Positions 1-7,555 are shown, numbered from the stretch's first letter. The stretch is DNA of 17,278 nucleotides from an uncultured Collinsella sp. (GCA_902467875.1 CABQWP010000049.1:1-17278), one strand, 5' to 3'. Program-made: numbers and translations. Notes: generated by a model not told the origin, from the letters alone.

Positions 1-20
1 CAGCCACTAGAAACAACGCG

Positions 21-57
21 GCCCCGCGATCAACGCCGATCGCGGGGCTATTTCTTT
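21..57 (+). terminator. Intrinsic terminator of a plus-strand gene left of the window
   Basis: A perfect 11-bp GC-rich stem (21-31 GCCCCGCGATC with 38-48 GATCGCGGGGC) encloses a 6-nt loop and is followed by the U-rich run TATTTCTTT. The tail lies on the plus-strand side, so it most likely ends a plus-strand transcript coming from outside the window. A possible stop codon TAG at 8-10 would fit, but too little sequence remains to call that gene. It may also stop rsmB read-through from the other side, although the tail there is poor. Confidence 0.8.
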
Positions 58-75
58 GTGTTGCAGGTGGCTCTA

Positions 76-146
76 TGAGTTGCGGTGAAATAAGGACTGT
101 TTGGCGGGTAGAAGCGGCTTTTCAATCCCTATTTCACCGCAACTTA
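76..146. repeat. Inverted-repeat element A, immediately 3' of rsmB
   Basis: The arms 76-96 and 126-146 are complementary at 19 of 21 positions around the core TTGCGGTGAAATA / TATTTCACCGCAA. They enclose a loop of about 29 nt that can form a small inner hairpin (AAGC/GCTT near 111-120). The element ends 4 bp beyond the rsmB stop codon. A 68-bp core (78-145) aligns without gaps to the reverse complement of 16314-16381 with 45 of 68 identities, so this is a dispersed element and not a chance palindrome. Possible roles are a MITE-like or REP-like mobile palindrome, or a 3'-end hairpin for rsmB mRNA. There is no T-tract typical of an intrinsic terminator. Confidence 0.8.
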
Positions 147-150
147 GTAG

Positions 151-1551
151 TTACTTGCGGACCAGTCTGGCGCAGAAGTGGCCGTCGTAGGAGTCGGCGT
201 TTACGGGAACGCTTTGGAAGAGGCCTCGATCGTTCTGGCGTACGGAAACGAGCTTCTTGGCCTGATCGAACTCGGGGAGTTGCAGAATCTGTGCCTCGGA
301 AAGCGGCGCCACGCTAAAGCCGGCACCCTCGGGAGAAGCAAGGAACGCGTCCATCACCTGCGTGTTCTCCTCGTCGAAGACCGAGCACGTCGCGTAGATG
401 AGCTCGCCGCCGGCAGCCACGCGCGCGGCAGCTTCCTTGAGCATCGTCAGCTGCAGTTTGGGCAGCTCAACCGTCACATCCTTTTCGGTCAGGCGCCACG
501 GAATCTCGGGATGACGACGCATGGTTCCGGTGCCAGAGCACGGCGCATCGATAAAGACCGTGTCGAACTTAACCGGCTTGCCAAGCATGGCATCAAAAGA
601 CGTCAGGACTTCATCAAGCTCGCAGGCATCACCCGAAACCGTACGAACGCCCTGAATACCGGCCTTATGCAGGCGAGCGAGATTCAGATCGCACTTGCGA
701 TCATGCAGATCGAGCGCCGTATGCTGACGCTCATAGCCCGCACGCTTGGCCTGGCACATCATCACATAGGTCTTGGTGCCACGACCGGCACCAATCTCAA
801 GGCAGCTTCCAGGGCGCGTGGCAGCTGTGGCGATGAGCTGTGCGTTAAGGTCCGAGGCCACCGCACCAGCACGCTCAAATACGCCCGACGCAACCGTAAC
901 CTGGGCATCAACCGGGGCATGACAGCCCGGAAAGACAGGCGCGACGAGCTGCGAGATATACGGATCGAGCTTGGTCGCAAAGGCGTTCTCATGCAGGGCC
1001 AGCGGCGCGGGGGCCAGATTGCCGGCAAAGTTAAGCGCACCCTCTGGCGTGTCAAACGACGCCATAATACGAGCGCACAGCCAGCGCGGCAGACCCATCA
1101 GGCGCGACAGACGAACCAAGCGCCGCTCAGACTCATCCACATCGGACGCAGTAGCAAAGTCATCAACATTGTCAGCAACCTTATGCAGTACAGCATTGGC
1201 CAAGCCAGCGGCGGACTTAGCGCCGCAGCGAACCAGCTCAACACCCTGACTTACGGCGACGCGGCCAGGCGTATGTAGATAGAGCATCTCGAAGGCCGAG
1301 ATACGAAGCGCCATGCGAACACGCGGCGCAACCTTTTTAGGCTTATCAAGAAACTGATCGAGCAGCTCGTCCAAAATACCCTGCGTAGCGGCCACACCCA
1401 GCGCCAAGCGGGCGGCAAAAGCGGAATCGCGCTGGTCAATAGCCTTTGCAGATGCGCGAGAGGACAGCACGTCGCGCGCATACATGCTGCGGCGATCGGC
1501 CTCCATCAACACATCGAGCGCAAGCTTGCGCGCGGGAGACAGTTTGCTCAT
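151..1551 (-). CDS. rsmB: 16S rRNA (cytosine-967-C5)-methyltransferase RsmB (Sun/NOL1 family)
   Basis: Methylates C967 of 16S rRNA using S-adenosylmethionine, in the cytoplasm before 30S assembly. The protein is 466 aa, near the family's usual length. An N-terminal NusB-like RNA-binding domain covers about residues 1-130 and includes VSQGVELVR. The Rossmann methyltransferase domain follows, with the SAM-binding motif IGAGRGTKT (about 253-261), the DAPCSGTG motif with Cys338, and YATCS with the probable catalytic Cys389. Both cysteines expected for RNA m5C methyltransferases are present. The start at 1551 was chosen because its ATG overlaps the fmt stop as ATGA (4 nt), which implies translational coupling. 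An upstream ATG at 1599 would run 52 nt into fmt and add 16 residues with no family match. It is the last gene of the leftward fmt-rsmB unit, and element A follows its stop. Confidence 0.95.
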   Translation of the reverse strand: MSKLSPARKLALDVLMEADRRSMYARDVLSSRASAKAIDQRDSAFAARLALGVAATQGILDELLDQFLDKPKKVAPRVRMALRISAFEMLYLHTPGRVAVSQGVELVRCGAKSAAGLANAVLHKVADNVDDFATASDVDESERRLVRLSRLMGLPRWLCARIMASFDTPEGALNFAGNLAPAPLALHENAFATKLDPYISQLVAPVFPGCHAPVDAQVTVASGVFERAGAVASDLNAQLIATAATRPGSCLEIGAGRGTKTYVMMCQAKRAGYERQHTALDLHDRKCDLNLARLHKAGIQGVRTVSGDACELDEVLTSFDAMLGKPVKFDTVFIDAPCSGTGTMRRHPEIPWRLTEKDVTVELPKLQLTMLKEAAARVAAGGELIYATCSVFDEENTQVMDAFLASPEGAGFSVAPLSEAQILQLPEFDQAKKLVSVRQNDRGLFQSVPVNADSYDGHFCARLVRK

Positions 1552-2468
1552 GACAAAACACCCCAGATAAGATCGGCACCCTGCAGGCCAGCAGCCCAAG
1601 CAGAAGCGGCCATAGCACGTTTGCCATCGGGCTTAACCTCGAGCAACTCAACCGAGCCATCGGAAAGGCCCAGGTAAACACGCTTGGCCTTAACGAGAAC
1701 CTGACCCTCACCAAGCGACACATCAGCCGGCGCAGCATCGAGCACGCGCACGGTCTTGCCAGCAATCACGCAACGAGCAGGCGCAGTATCGGACGAAGCA
1801 AGCACATGACGCACGCAATCGAGCCCCGCCATCTGCGGATCCAGACGCATCTCCTGCTTGGAAATCTTGGCAGCATGAGTGACAAGCGACTCATCCTGCT
1901 CAGTCCAAACAGCCGAACCATCGGCAAGCGAGGGAAGCGTATCAGCCAGCAGTTTGCCGCCAAGCTCACCAAGCTCCATGGTCAGCGCCTCGGCATGCTT
2001 ACCAGCAACCGAGGTGGAAGCCTGGGCGCAATAAGCGCCGGTATCCACGCCATGCCCAATACGCATAATGGAAACGCCAGCAACCTCATCACCAGCGAGA
2101 ATCGCACGCTGAATAGGAGCAGCGCCACGCCAACGCGGCAGGAGCGAAGCATGAACATTCACAATACCAAGCGGAGGCATATGCAGCACCTCATCAGGCA
2201 AAATGCAGCCATAGGCAGCCACACAGAAAATATCGGCATCCACAGCCTTGAGCTGATCAATAACCTCGGCCGTCATACGATTGGCCTCAACAACGGGCAG
2301 TCCAAGCTCAAGCGCCTTGGCCTTAACAGGAGAAGGCTCAAGCTTCTTACCACGCCCACGAACAGCATCGGGACGAGTAACAACAAGTGCAATCTCATTC
2401 CCAGCCTCGACAAGCGAAGTCAAAGAAGGCACCGCAAAATCGGGCGTACCCATAAACACAATACGCAT
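1548..2468 (-). CDS. fmt: Methionyl-tRNA formyltransferase
   Basis: Transfers a formyl group from 10-formyltetrahydrofolate to initiator Met-tRNA, the charged tRNA that starts bacterial proteins. The protein is 306 aa, the normal size. It starts with the family's MRIVFMGTPDFAVPSL. The catalytic region NVHASLLPRWRGAAPIQ supplies Asn104 and His106, and the third catalytic residue is Asp142 in HGVDTGA. The C-terminal tRNA-binding domain is present (about 205-306). AGGAG sits about 9 nt before the ATG. It is cotranscribed with rsmB through a 4-nt overlap. In many bacteria def lies directly upstream of fmt in the same operon. Here def is also upstream but is separated by 326 bp holding a terminator and a large inverted repeat, so fmt probably needs its own promoter. 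Confidence 0.96.
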   Translation of the reverse strand: MRIVFMGTPDFAVPSLTSLVEAGNEIALVVTRPDAVRGRGKKLEPSPVKAKALELGLPVVEANRMTAEVIDQLKAVDADIFCVAAYGCILPDEVLHMPPLGIVNVHASLLPRWRGAAPIQRAILAGDEVAGVSIMRIGHGVDTGAYCAQASTSVAGKHAEALTMELGELGGKLLADTLPSLADGSAVWTEQDESLVTHAAKISKQEMRLDPQMAGLDCVRHVLASSDTAPARCVIAGKTVRVLDAAPADVSLGEGQVLVKAKRVYLGLSDGSVELLEVKPDGKRAMAASAWAAGLQGADLIWGVLS

Positions 2469-2564
2469 AAAGAACGTCTCCTCTCAACCAAAGCCGAGAC
2501 GGCTACAAAGAGCAGCGGAACGCCAAGTCACCAGCCCATCCGCAATAACATTTCAACAAGAACA

Positions 2565-2612
2565 AATATACCCAAAACCAAAGAAAGAGCCGCAATAAAA
2601 GCAGCTCTTTCA
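2565..2612 (-). terminator. Intrinsic terminator downstream of def
   Basis: Read leftwards, an 8-bp stem GAAAGAGC / GCTCTTTC (2605-2612 with 2584-2591) closes a 13-nt loop and runs into a T-rich tail beginning TTTGGTTTTGGG. On the plus strand no T-run follows, so it acts on leftward transcripts. It would end the priA-def message before fmt. Confidence 0.7.
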
Positions 2613-2684
2613 GCAAAGCACCTATCAGCGAAGACGTCCCTCCTGGCCCAACGGCACCCGGGCGAACCGAGCCAGAACAACGCA

Positions 2685-2786
2685 GTCCCCGGTGCTGAGC
2701 GCCCACATATCGTCCCGCGCGCAGTTTCGCAGTGAAGCGAGAATGTTTGAGCACGGGATGATATGTGGGCGCTCAGCACCGGGGAC
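2685..2786. repeat. Inverted-repeat element B, immediately 3' of def
   Basis: The 33-bp arms (2685-2717 and 2754-2786) are complementary at 32 of 33 positions, and the single exception (2712) is a G-U type pair. The outer end is GTCCCCGGTGCTGAGCGCCC. The 36-nt loop includes a small TCGC/GCGA pairing. The outer boundary lies 8 bp beyond the def stop codon. The near-perfect arms suggest recent arrival or active maintenance by gene conversion. The GGGGAC motif at the outer end resembles that of element C, but the rest differs. It contains no coding sequence. It could be a MITE-like or REP-like unit, or an mRNA 3' hairpin. Confidence 0.85.
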
Positions 2787-2794
2787 GGTGGGAC

Positions 2795-3331
2795 CTACTC
2801 CGTCTCGCCCGGTCGAGCGCCGCGGGCCAGGGCGTCCTGGTACTCCTTGACGGCTTTGAGCCTCTGCATCGGCTTGAGGCGCTCGAACATGGTGTTGCCG
2901 TGCAGGTGATCGATCTCGTGCTGTAGACACACGCAGAACAGGTCGCCCGAGGCCTCATAGCGAATCAGGTTGGCGTCCAAGTCATACGCCTCGACGACAA
3001 CGCGATCGGGACGCTCGATCTCGCAGCTAATGCCAGGGATGGAAAGGCAGCCCTCGCTAAACGGCACCAGATGGTCGCTCTGCTCAACAATGACGGGGTT
3101 GATGAGCACGTAGGGGTCGTAGTCGTTCTTGTCGCTGTAGTCACAGTCGATGGTGACGAGCTGAATAAGCTCGCCGATCTGCGGGGCAGCCAGGCCGCAA
3201 CCGCCGTTCTCGAACATCATCTTCTTCATCTTCTCGGCAAGCGTCTCGATCGCCGGGGTGATCTCCTCGATGACGGCGCACTCCTGGCGCAGACGAGGGT
3301 CGGGCGACAGTACGATTCCGTTGGCTTCCAT
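2795..3331 (-). CDS. def: Peptide deformylase
   Basis: A metal-dependent hydrolase that removes the N-formyl group from nascent proteins at the ribosome exit. The protein is 178 aa. All three family motifs are present: GCGLAAPQ (44-51), EGCLS (93-97) and QHEIDH (137-142). The metal ligands are Cys95, His138 and His142, and the catalytic Glu is Glu139. The start at 3331 (MEANGIV) is preferred over the ATG at 3337: the Shine-Dalgarno GAAAGGA directly abuts the earlier ATG but lies about 5-6 nt before the later one. The gene follows priA after 18 bp and is almost certainly cotranscribed with it. Downstream are palindrome B and a terminator. The C-terminal tail (about 160-178) is basic then acidic, and typical in being poorly conserved. 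Confidence 0.96.
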   Translation of the reverse strand: MEANGIVLSPDPRLRQECAVIEEITPAIETLAEKMKKMMFENGGCGLAAPQIGELIQLVTIDCDYSDKNDYDPYVLINPVIVEQSDHLVPFSEGCLSIPGISCEIERPDRVVVEAYDLDANLIRYEASGDLFCVCLQHEIDHLHGNTMFERLKPMQRLKAVKEYQDALARGARPGETE

Positions 3332-3349
3332 GGCCATCCTTTCGAGTTG

Positions 3350-5803
3350 TTACATCAAATCATAGGCGTCGACGTCAACGCTCACGCTCACGCCGCGCAC
3401 AGAGCCCACCTCTTTGAGGCAGGCGTCGATATCATCAGAGACATGGTACCCTACGGGCGACTTCACAAGCAGGTGGAAGCGATAACGGTCCTTGGCTCTC
3501 TCGATTACACACGAAGCCGGGCCCAGCACCTGCGGCACGGCACTCCCCGCCCGCAAAAAGTCAGGCGCGGCGGCATGCCAGCGGCGCTTGAGGAGTTTCG
3601 CGATGCGACCGATGTAGTCTTGCGCTTCGTCTCGGTTCGCCGACCACACCAAGATGTTGACCAGGCGAACAAACGGCGGGTACAGCGCGTCGCGGCGCTG
3701 GTCCAGGTCGTAGTCGGTAAAGATCGAACGGTCATGCTCAGCGACGGCGCGAATGACCGGGTCCTCGGGCAGATAGGTCTGGATGATCACCTCGCCGGGG
3801 CGATCGCCGCGACCGGCACGGCCCGCAACCTGCTCCAGCAAATCGTAGGCGCGCTCCCCTGCGCGGAAGTCCGGCAGCTTGAGGGCGAAGTCGGCATTGA
3901 CCACGCCCACGAGCGTGACCTCAGGAAAGTCGAGGCCCTTGGCGATCATCTGAGTGCCCAGCAGCACCGCGCAATCGGCGGCATCGAACTGTTCGAGCAG
4001 CTTTTTGTGCGCGTCCTTTCCGCGCGTGGAATCGGCATCCATGCGAATAATGGCGACGTCCTCGGGCAACATCTGGTGCAGTGCGTCCTCGATCTGCTGC
4101 GTGCCCAGGCCCATTTTTGCCAGGTAGCGACTGCCACATTTGGGACAGCGACTCGTGGGGGCCGGATAGGGCTGCACGCGCCAAGAAGAACCGCATGTAT
4201 GACACTGCAGCGTGTGCGTGCGCTCGTGATACGTAAGCGCGGTGGAGCAGTGGTTGCAGGTGGGCACGCAGCCGCACTCGCGGCACATCAAAAACGGCGC
4301 AAAGCCACGGCGGTTATGCAGAAGCACGGCCTTCTCGCGGCGCTCGACCACACGCTCCAGACCTTCCATCAAGGGTTTTGAGAACATAGAGCGGCTGCCG
4401 TGCGAGAACTCGCGGCGCAGGTCGGCAATGCGGACTTTCGGCAGCACGGCGTGTCCCGGGCGCTCGGGCATCTCGACGCGCGTCCAGGTGGCACCGTTAT
4501 ACGTGCCACGGCGGCAGCGGTCGAGGGCCTCGGCCGAGGGCGTGGCGGAGCCCAACACGAGCGGGCAGCGGTAGCGCCGCGCCATCTCGGCCGCCACTTC
4601 ACGCGCATGGTAGCGCGGGCTGGAACCCTGCTTGTAACTGGTCTCGTGCTCCTCGTCGATGATGATGAGGCCCAAGTCGCTGAGCGGACAAAAGAGCGCC
4701 GAGCGGGCGCCGACAACCACGCGGGCCGCACCGCTGGCGACCATATCCCACTGGTCCAGACGCTCGCCGGCCGAAAGGCGCGAGTGGAAGACCGCGACCG
4801 TCTCACCGAAGCGCGAGCGGAAGCGACCGACGGTTTGGGCCGTCAGCGAGATCTCGGGCACGAGCACGCAGGCCGAACGGCCGGCCGCCAGCACGCGGTC
4901 AATCGCCGAAAGGTAAACCTCGGTTTTGCCGGAGCCGGTGACGCCGTCAACCAGCACCACGTCGCCATGAGCGTCCAGACGGGCGCGCTCAATCTGCGCG
5001 AGCGCCTGCTGCTGACCGTTCGTGAGCGCGACGGGCGCCTTGCCGCTTGCCGAGGACAACGTGGTCTGCTCGCCGCAACCGCGCCAGGCACGGCGCTCCT
5101 CCACCACCACGACGCCGCGTTTTTCGAGCGCCTTGATGGTCGCGGACATGCTGTTGTAGAGCAGGTTGAGATCGCGCGTCGTGACGGGGCCGCACTGGAG
5201 TGCCTCGATGAGCTGACGCTGGCGAACTGCGGTCTTGGGCGGCGTATAGTCGAAGCCCTCGGGCATAAGCATGACCCAGCGGTTTTGGATGGGTTTAACG
5301 GCGGGGCGCTCAACGGTCCACACGCCATCATCGCCCTTGACCACGCGCGGACTTCCACCCGGGGGCAAGAACAGACGCAGACACTCGGAAAGCGTTGCGA
5401 CGTACTCGCGGCTCATCCAACGCGCGATGCGGGCGGCCTCTGCGGTAAAGAGCGGTTTGCTGAGGATAGCCTCGACAGCTTTAATGCGCGCGGGGTCGAG
5501 GGTAATGTTGCCTTGCAAGTCGCCCAGTTCGGGCGCAATATCGACGATATAGCCTGCGGCGGCACGGTTGCCAAAGTGGACCAGAACCGTCGATCCGACC
5601 TGGGCCTCGCTCGCAAGGGACTCAGGAATGCCGTAAGCAAACGGTTCGGACAGCGCACGGGTGGAGATGTCGAGAACCACGCTCGTGTAGGCGGCAATGG
5701 GCTCAGGTGAAGGCTCGGGCTTGGCCAGGGCAGCACCGGATGCCGGCGCCGCCGGAGTCTCCTCCGGATCCGGCGAACCAAACAGCGAAAGTTGCTCGGC
5801 CAT
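3350..5803 (-). CDS. priA: Primosomal protein N' (replication restart helicase PriA)
   Basis: A superfamily 2 DNA helicase that recognises stalled replication forks and loads the primosome. The protein is 817 aa. An N-terminal DNA-binding domain (about 35-250) precedes the helicase core with Walker A GVTGSGKT (287-294) and the DEEH box (383-386, followed by ETSYKQ). Eight zinc-binding cysteines sit in pairs at about 507/510, 516/519, 534/537 and 553/556. Conserved late motifs are GTQMIAKGLDFP (616-627) and QVAGRAGRG. The first residues (about 1-38) are Pro/Ala-rich and family-specific. The start at 5803 was chosen because GGGAGG lies about 10 nt upstream of this ATG. An in-frame ATG at 5821 would add MGGAGA but has no ribosome-binding site. 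It lies 89 bp after gltX, beyond the gltX terminator, and is followed by def after 18 bp. No clear promoter was seen in that gap. Confidence 0.96.
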   Translation of the reverse strand: MAEQLSLFGSPDPEETPAAPASGAALAKPEPSPEPIAAYTSVVLDISTRALSEPFAYGIPESLASEAQVGSTVLVHFGNRAAAGYIVDIAPELGDLQGNITLDPARIKAVEAILSKPLFTAEAARIARWMSREYVATLSECLRLFLPPGGSPRVVKGDDGVWTVERPAVKPIQNRWVMLMPEGFDYTPPKTAVRQRQLIEALQCGPVTTRDLNLLYNSMSATIKALEKRGVVVVEERRAWRGCGEQTTLSSASGKAPVALTNGQQQALAQIERARLDAHGDVVLVDGVTGSGKTEVYLSAIDRVLAAGRSACVLVPEISLTAQTVGRFRSRFGETVAVFHSRLSAGERLDQWDMVASGAARVVVGARSALFCPLSDLGLIIIDEEHETSYKQGSSPRYHAREVAAEMARRYRCPLVLGSATPSAEALDRCRRGTYNGATWTRVEMPERPGHAVLPKVRIADLRREFSHGSRSMFSKPLMEGLERVVERREKAVLLHNRRGFAPFLMCRECGCVPTCNHCSTALTYHERTHTLQCHTCGSSWRVQPYPAPTSRCPKCGSRYLAKMGLGTQQIEDALHQMLPEDVAIIRMDADSTRGKDAHKKLLEQFDAADCAVLLGTQMIAKGLDFPEVTLVGVVNADFALKLPDFRAGERAYDLLEQVAGRAGRGDRPGEVIIQTYLPEDPVIRAVAEHDRSIFTDYDLDQRRDALYPPFVRLVNILVWSANRDEAQDYIGRIAKLLKRRWHAAAPDFLRAGSAVPQVLGPASCVIERAKDRYRFHLLVKSPVGYHVSDDIDACLKEVGSVRGVSVSVDVDAYDLM

Positions 5804-5831
5804 GGCCCCAGCACCTCCCATCCCATTCGTC

Positions 5832-5869
5832 TACAGAAACAAGAACCCCGCTCAGGGTGAACGGGGCTC
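5832..5869 (-). terminator. Intrinsic terminator of gltX
   Basis: On the minus strand, GAGCCCCG (5862-5869) pairs with CGGGGTTC (5843-5850), giving eight pairs including one G-U, around an 11-nt loop. The tail is TTGTTTCTG. It begins 23 bp after the gltX stop and ends before the priA ribosome-binding site. Confidence 0.75.
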
Positions 5870-5892
5870 GGATACAAACGTTTGCGCAGCGA

Positions 5893-7368
5893 TTACAGCG
5901 CCATCGTGCGGGCGCGATCGATGCGCGCCAGGCAGTCGTCGCGGCCGACGAGCGCCATGGTCTCGCCCAGCGGAGGGCTCACCATGTTGCCGCAGACGGC
6001 GACGCGCACGGCCTGGAATACCACGCGCTTCTTGAGGTCCATCTGCTCGGGCAGCGGCTCAAGCGCGGCGTCGATGTTGGCAGCCGTCCACTCGTTCACA
6101 CCCTCGAGCGCGGCCTTGGCGGCATCAAGAATGGCACCCATGCCCTCCTTGGCCAGGCCCTTGTTGACGGATTTCTCGTCATACTCGAGCGTCTCGGCCG
6201 TAGCGAAGATGGGAGCGGCGACGGTCACGGCGTCGGCCGGCATCTTGGTGCGCGGCTTGACGATAGCGGCAAGCGCGTCGATCCAATCCTCGCCGTACTC
6301 GACATTACCCTCGATAAGACCCGCCTCGTGCAGCTCGGGAACCATGATCTCGTCGGCAAACTGAGCATCGGACATGCCATTGATATACTCGGCGTTGACC
6401 CAGTCGAGCTTCTTGGGGTCGAAGGTCGCCGGGTTCTTGGAGATGCGGTCGAGCGAGAACTTGCTGGCCAGGACATCGCGCGGGATGATCGTGGTCTCGC
6501 CGTCGAGCGACCAGCCGAGCAGCGCCAGGTAGTTGACGAAGGCGTCGGACAGGTAGCCGGCGTCGCGGTACTCCTCCACCGAGGTGGCGCCGTGGCGCTT
6601 GGAGAGCTTCTTGCCGTCGGCGCCCAGGATCATGGAGATGTGAGCGAACGTGGGCACGGGAGCGCCGAGGGCCTCGTAGACCATGACCTGACGCGGGGTG
6701 TTGGACAGGTGGTCGTCGCCGCGGATGACATGGGTGATCTTCATCATGGCGTCATCGACGACGGTCGCGAAGTTGTACGTGGGCGTGCCGTCGGAACGGA
6801 AGATGACAAAGTCGTCGAGCTCCTTGGCATCAAAGGTCACCTCGCCGTGGACGGCATCGTGGATGACGACGTCTCCGCGGTCCTCGGGCACCTTGATGCG
6901 CAGGACATAGGACTCGCCGGCCTCGATGCGACGGCGGGCCTCCTCGGGATCAAGATCGCGACAGCGGCGCTGATATCCCTGGAAGGGGTCCTTGCGCTCC
7001 TGCGCGGCCTTGCGGTCGGCGTCGAGCTGCTCCTTGGTGCAGAAGCAGGGATAGGCCTTGCCCTCGTCCCAAAGCTTCTGGGCGGCCTGCTTGTACAGGT
7101 CCAGGCGCTCGGTCTGGGCGTAGGGGCCAAAGTCGCCGCCCACCTCGGGACCCTCGTCCCAGTCCAGGCCCAGCCAACGCATGGCGCGCAGGATGATCTG
7201 CGTGTTCTCGTCGGTGGAGCGGGTGGGGTCGGTGTCGTCGATGCGCAGAATGAACGTGCCGCCGTTTGCACGGGCGAAAGCCCAGTTATAGATAGCGGTG
7301 CGGGCGCCGCCAATGTGCAGCTTGCCCGTCGGTGAGGGTGCAAAGCGGACGCGAACGTCTGATGCCAT
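5893..7368 (-). CDS. gltX: Glutamyl-tRNA synthetase
   Basis: A class I aminoacyl-tRNA synthetase that activates glutamate with ATP and charges tRNA-Glu. The protein is 491 aa. The signature FAPSPTGKLHIGG (HIGH-type motif, 18-21) is at the start and KLSKRHG (KMSKS-type motif, 254-258) is at mid-protein. PCFC (107-110) and Cys136 fall where the family's zinc-binding knuckle lies. The C-terminal half is the helical anticodon-binding domain. The start at 7368 (MASDVRVRF) has GAGGAG about 6 nt upstream. An in-frame ATG at 7407 would add 13 residues unlike the family and would sit next to the predicted -10 box. Whether it also charges tRNA-Gln (as in bacteria using GatCAB) cannot be told from this window. 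It has its own promoter and terminator, so it is a single-gene unit. Confidence 0.96.
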   Translation of the reverse strand: MASDVRVRFAPSPTGKLHIGGARTAIYNWAFARANGGTFILRIDDTDPTRSTDENTQIILRAMRWLGLDWDEGPEVGGDFGPYAQTERLDLYKQAAQKLWDEGKAYPCFCTKEQLDADRKAAQERKDPFQGYQRRCRDLDPEEARRRIEAGESYVLRIKVPEDRGDVVIHDAVHGEVTFDAKELDDFVIFRSDGTPTYNFATVVDDAMMKITHVIRGDDHLSNTPRQVMVYEALGAPVPTFAHISMILGADGKKLSKRHGATSVEEYRDAGYLSDAFVNYLALLGWSLDGETTIIPRDVLASKFSLDRISKNPATFDPKKLDWVNAEYINGMSDAQFADEIMVPELHEAGLIEGNVEYGEDWIDALAAIVKPRTKMPADAVTVAAPIFATAETLEYDEKSVNKGLAKEGMGAILDAAKAALEGVNEWTAANIDAALEPLPEQMDLKKRVVFQAVRVAVCGNMVSPPLGETMALVGRDDCLARIDRARTMAL

Positions 7369-7408
7369 GGAAATCTCCTCGATTGCAGGATGGATGTCTA
7401 ACCGCACC

Positions 7409-7414
7409 AGTATA
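7409..7414 (-). promoter_or_regulatory. Probable -10 box of gltX
   Basis: Minus-strand TATACT lies about 40 nt upstream of the gltX ATG and would give a leader of roughly 35 nt. The -35 is weak (TTGTGC with a 19-bp spacer is the best candidate). No T-box or other tRNA-sensing structure fits in so short a leader. Confidence 0.5.
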
Positions 7415-7464
7415 AAGCATCAAAGCAACCTCCGCACAAAGGGCACCGACCTACTCATTGGGGA

Positions 7465-7555
7465 TACTCATTGGGGACAGACTTAAATGACCAGTCATTG
7501 GGCAACCTGTCGGCACTTAGGAAGGCTGGTCATTTAAGTCTGTCCCCAATGAGTA
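7465..7555. repeat. Inverted-repeat element C between the gltX and metK promoters
   Basis: The arms 7465-7494 and 7526-7555 are perfect 30-bp inverted copies, beginning TACTCATTGGGGACAGAC at the outer end and ending at TGACCAG. The loop is 31 nt. Just outside the left arm, 7452-7464 is a second copy of the outermost 13 bp (TACTCATTGGGGA), in tandem with 7465-7477. The element sits about 40 bp from the gltX -10 and about 15 bp from the metK -35 region. From memory, palindromes with a GGGGACAGAC core are common around REP-associated (IS200/IS605-like) transposases. That link is not tested here. Confidence 0.88.

Larger units (their letters stand above)
2469..2794. other. fmt-def intergenic space (326 bp)
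   Basis: No coding potential is convincing here. From the def end it holds the large palindrome at 2685-2786, about 70 bp without recognisable structure (2613-2684), a leftward terminator (2584-2612 plus tail), and about 100 bp leading to fmt. The fmt upstream part is AT-richer than the surrounding genes (2541-2583) and should contain the fmt promoter. Candidate -10 hexamers on the minus strand are TATATT (2565-2570) and TGTTAT (2545-2550), but neither has a fitting -35, so no promoter is called. The only clear signal near fmt is its ribosome-binding site. Confidence 0.5.

Noticed and set aside
1..10. 3' end of a plus-strand gene with stop TAG at 8-10
   Set aside because: Plausible from the terminator that follows, but only two sense codons are visible, so no gene is called.
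178..1278. Long plus-strand open frame (366 codons) opposite rsmB
   Set aside because: It lies wholly antisense to a well-supported gene, has an Arg/His/Leu-rich composition typical of frames opposite GC-rich genes, and has no recognisable motif.
3071..5710. Two 436-codon plus-strand frames opposite def and priA
   Set aside because: Both are antisense shadows produced by third-position GC bias; PriA and Def motifs are intact on the other strand.
5707..7335. Plus-strand open frame of 542 codons opposite gltX
   Set aside because: It is longer than gltX itself but antisense to it, low-complexity (Gly, Val, Leu, Asp, His) and without motifs. The minus strand carries clear GluRS signatures.
7369..7450. 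T-box leader for gltX
   Set aside because: The predicted leader is only about 35 nt, with no specifier hairpin or T-box sequence.
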